A DNA stretch of 64,000 nucleotides. Source: RYN-428 sp035551995 (GTDB lineage Bacteria > Planctomycetota > Phycisphaerae > Tepidisphaerales > Tepidisphaeraceae). The stretch spans positions 181,860 to 245,859 of the forward strand of contig DASZME010000008.1 in the NCBI GenBank assembly GCA_035551995.1, given 5' to 3'. The position numbers were made by a program, and so were the translations under genes. Below are positions 63,676 to 64,000 of this stretch, piece by piece (the stretch's first letter is position 1; each line of letters begins with the position of its first letter). The notes below the pieces were generated by a model, which saw nothing but the letters and a program-made list of their open reading frames with translations, searched no databases and was not told the origin of the DNA.

Positions 63676-63755
63676 ACTCGAAACGCCCGCGTTTTCGGAT
63701 ATGAAGTGGGATAGTTAATGTCCAACAACTTCATACGCACGGAGGCGTTTCGAGT
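63676..63755 (+). promoter_or_regulatory. Nested hairpin over the transposase start
   Basis: ACTCGAAACGCC (63676-63687) pairs with GGCGTTTCGAGT (63744-63755), and inside it ATGAAGT (63701-63707) pairs with ACTTCAT (63728-63734). The first start codon (ATG 63718) sits in the inner loop, and GGAGG (63741-63745) plus GTG 63754 lie in the outer arm. A transcript reading in from outside would fold this up and hide the start. Confidence 0.7.
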
Positions 63756-64000
63756 GAACGGCATCTCACAACAAGTATTGCGCAATTGCAAGCGGCGAAT
63801 CCAAAATCGTCTGGCAAACCCGATTCTTGATCCACAGCCCCAGCCGATGTTCACCGCCGGCAGCATCCATTACGAAGTCGCCGAGCGCACGCGCGGGTTG
63901 AACTGCGGCGGCATCGGCGCCATTCACCAAATGGTCCGCAACGTGGGACTTATTGAGGCTCTGGACCAGAACGTGAAGTTGTTCAAGGTGCATCTGCCGT
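63718..64000 (+). CDS. IS1380-family transposase, N-terminal part
   Basis: The 94 visible residues read MSNNFIRTEAFRVNGISQQV, then MFTAGSIHYEVAERTRGLNC and GGIGAIHQMVRNVGLIEALD. The Y-E-V-x-E-R, G-G-I-G-A and L-x-K-x-H-L-P features match the N-terminus of IS1380-family DDE transposases. The frame runs off the window. The start is ATG 63718, or GTG 63754 behind the strong GGAGG. Confidence 0.85.
   Translation, partial: MSNNFIRTEAFRVNGISQQVLRNCKRRIQNRLANPILDPQPQPMFTAGSIHYEVAERTRGLNCGGIGAIHQMVRNVGLIEALDQNVKLFKVHLP

Larger units (their letters stand above)
63610..64000 (+). mobile_element. Left end of an IS1380-type insertion sequence, runs off the window
   Basis: A transposase start is present at the window edge, and a promoter/leader part with inverted repeats lies before it. 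The terminal inverted repeat and target duplication cannot be fixed because the right end is outside the window. The element follows the sugar kinase gene without damaging it. Confidence 0.7.

Noticed and set aside
1..64000. CRISPR arrays, tRNA and rRNA genes
   Set aside because: No regularly spaced direct repeats of CRISPR type, no tRNA T-loop plus acceptor pairing, and no rRNA-like stretch was seen.

Overview
The window looks like a piece of a moderately GC-rich planctomycete chromosome, probably of the Phycisphaerae type. The assignment is an inference from gene families. It carries the DUF1549/DUF1553 plus DUF1501 secreted-protein pair, a ThuA-like Tat-exported protein, a secreted sialate O-acetylesterase, a ThiD2-ThiE fusion, several PilZ and receiver-only proteins, sigma-54, lipid II flippase and heptosyltransferase genes (so a Gram-negative envelope), and many secreted hydrolases. 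No rRNA, tRNA or CRISPR array was recognised.

Layout. 1-10.9 kb: the end of a HEAT-repeat gene with a coupled membrane protein, a polysaccharide deacetylase-like protein, deoC, an MlaE-type permease whose N-terminus is cut by an in-frame TAG, PilZ, two coupled membrane proteins, murJ and the thiamine gene. 11.0-15.1 kb: a decaying defence-type island with two solitary DNA methyltransferases of different classes, a hypothetical gene, an hsdR remnant and a zeta-toxin-like kinase broken by a perfect 20-bp tandem duplication in its P-loop. 15.2-21.5 kb: ispG, an acyl-ACP desaturase, a receiver-only regulator, a lipoprotein amidase, a thioredoxin-like protein and ruvB. 21.8-30.8 kb: a small conserved-looking protein, a large secreted glycosidase, a Cys-rich lipoprotein resembling bufferin-type metallophore precursors, a haem protein, a secreted esterase, another receiver and a PilZ protein. 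31.6-37 kb: a coiled-coil/winged-helix protein, a small basic protein, PAP2 phosphatase, an ArnT-like glycosyltransferase and a WaaF-like heptosyltransferase.

37-43.3 kb is the most striking locus. A promoter with a candidate NrdR operator exactly between its -35 and -10 boxes leads into dcd (dCTP deaminase). After a 23-bp perfect inverted repeat comes a class II (B12-dependent) ribonucleotide reductase gene interrupted by two inteins, both at catalytic-cysteine positions. Deaminase and reductase together would supply dUMP/dTTP and the other dNTPs.

43.3-53 kb is mostly minus-strand: a frameshifted RelE-type toxin with an intact antitoxin, sialate O-acetylesterase, ThuA-like protein, a phosphodiesterase and the DUF1549/1553-DUF1501 operon, which ends at a clear intrinsic terminator. 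53-63.6 kb: a basic-secretory-protein-like metalloprotease, a HAD phosphatase, an esterase, rpoN, a Zn/Mn-type ABC ATPase, a CNNM/CorC protein, a TPR-hydrolase, a GNAT and a PfkB sugar kinase. The window ends inside an IS1380-type transposase whose start region folds into a nested hairpin.

Two families of short dispersed repeats run through the intergenic DNA. One is a REP-like palindrome of about 75 bp with at least seven copies, some degenerate. The other is a purine-rich element that has grown into the ends of two reading frames. All coordinates, motifs and lesions come from reading the sequence; family names come from recognised motifs, without any database search.
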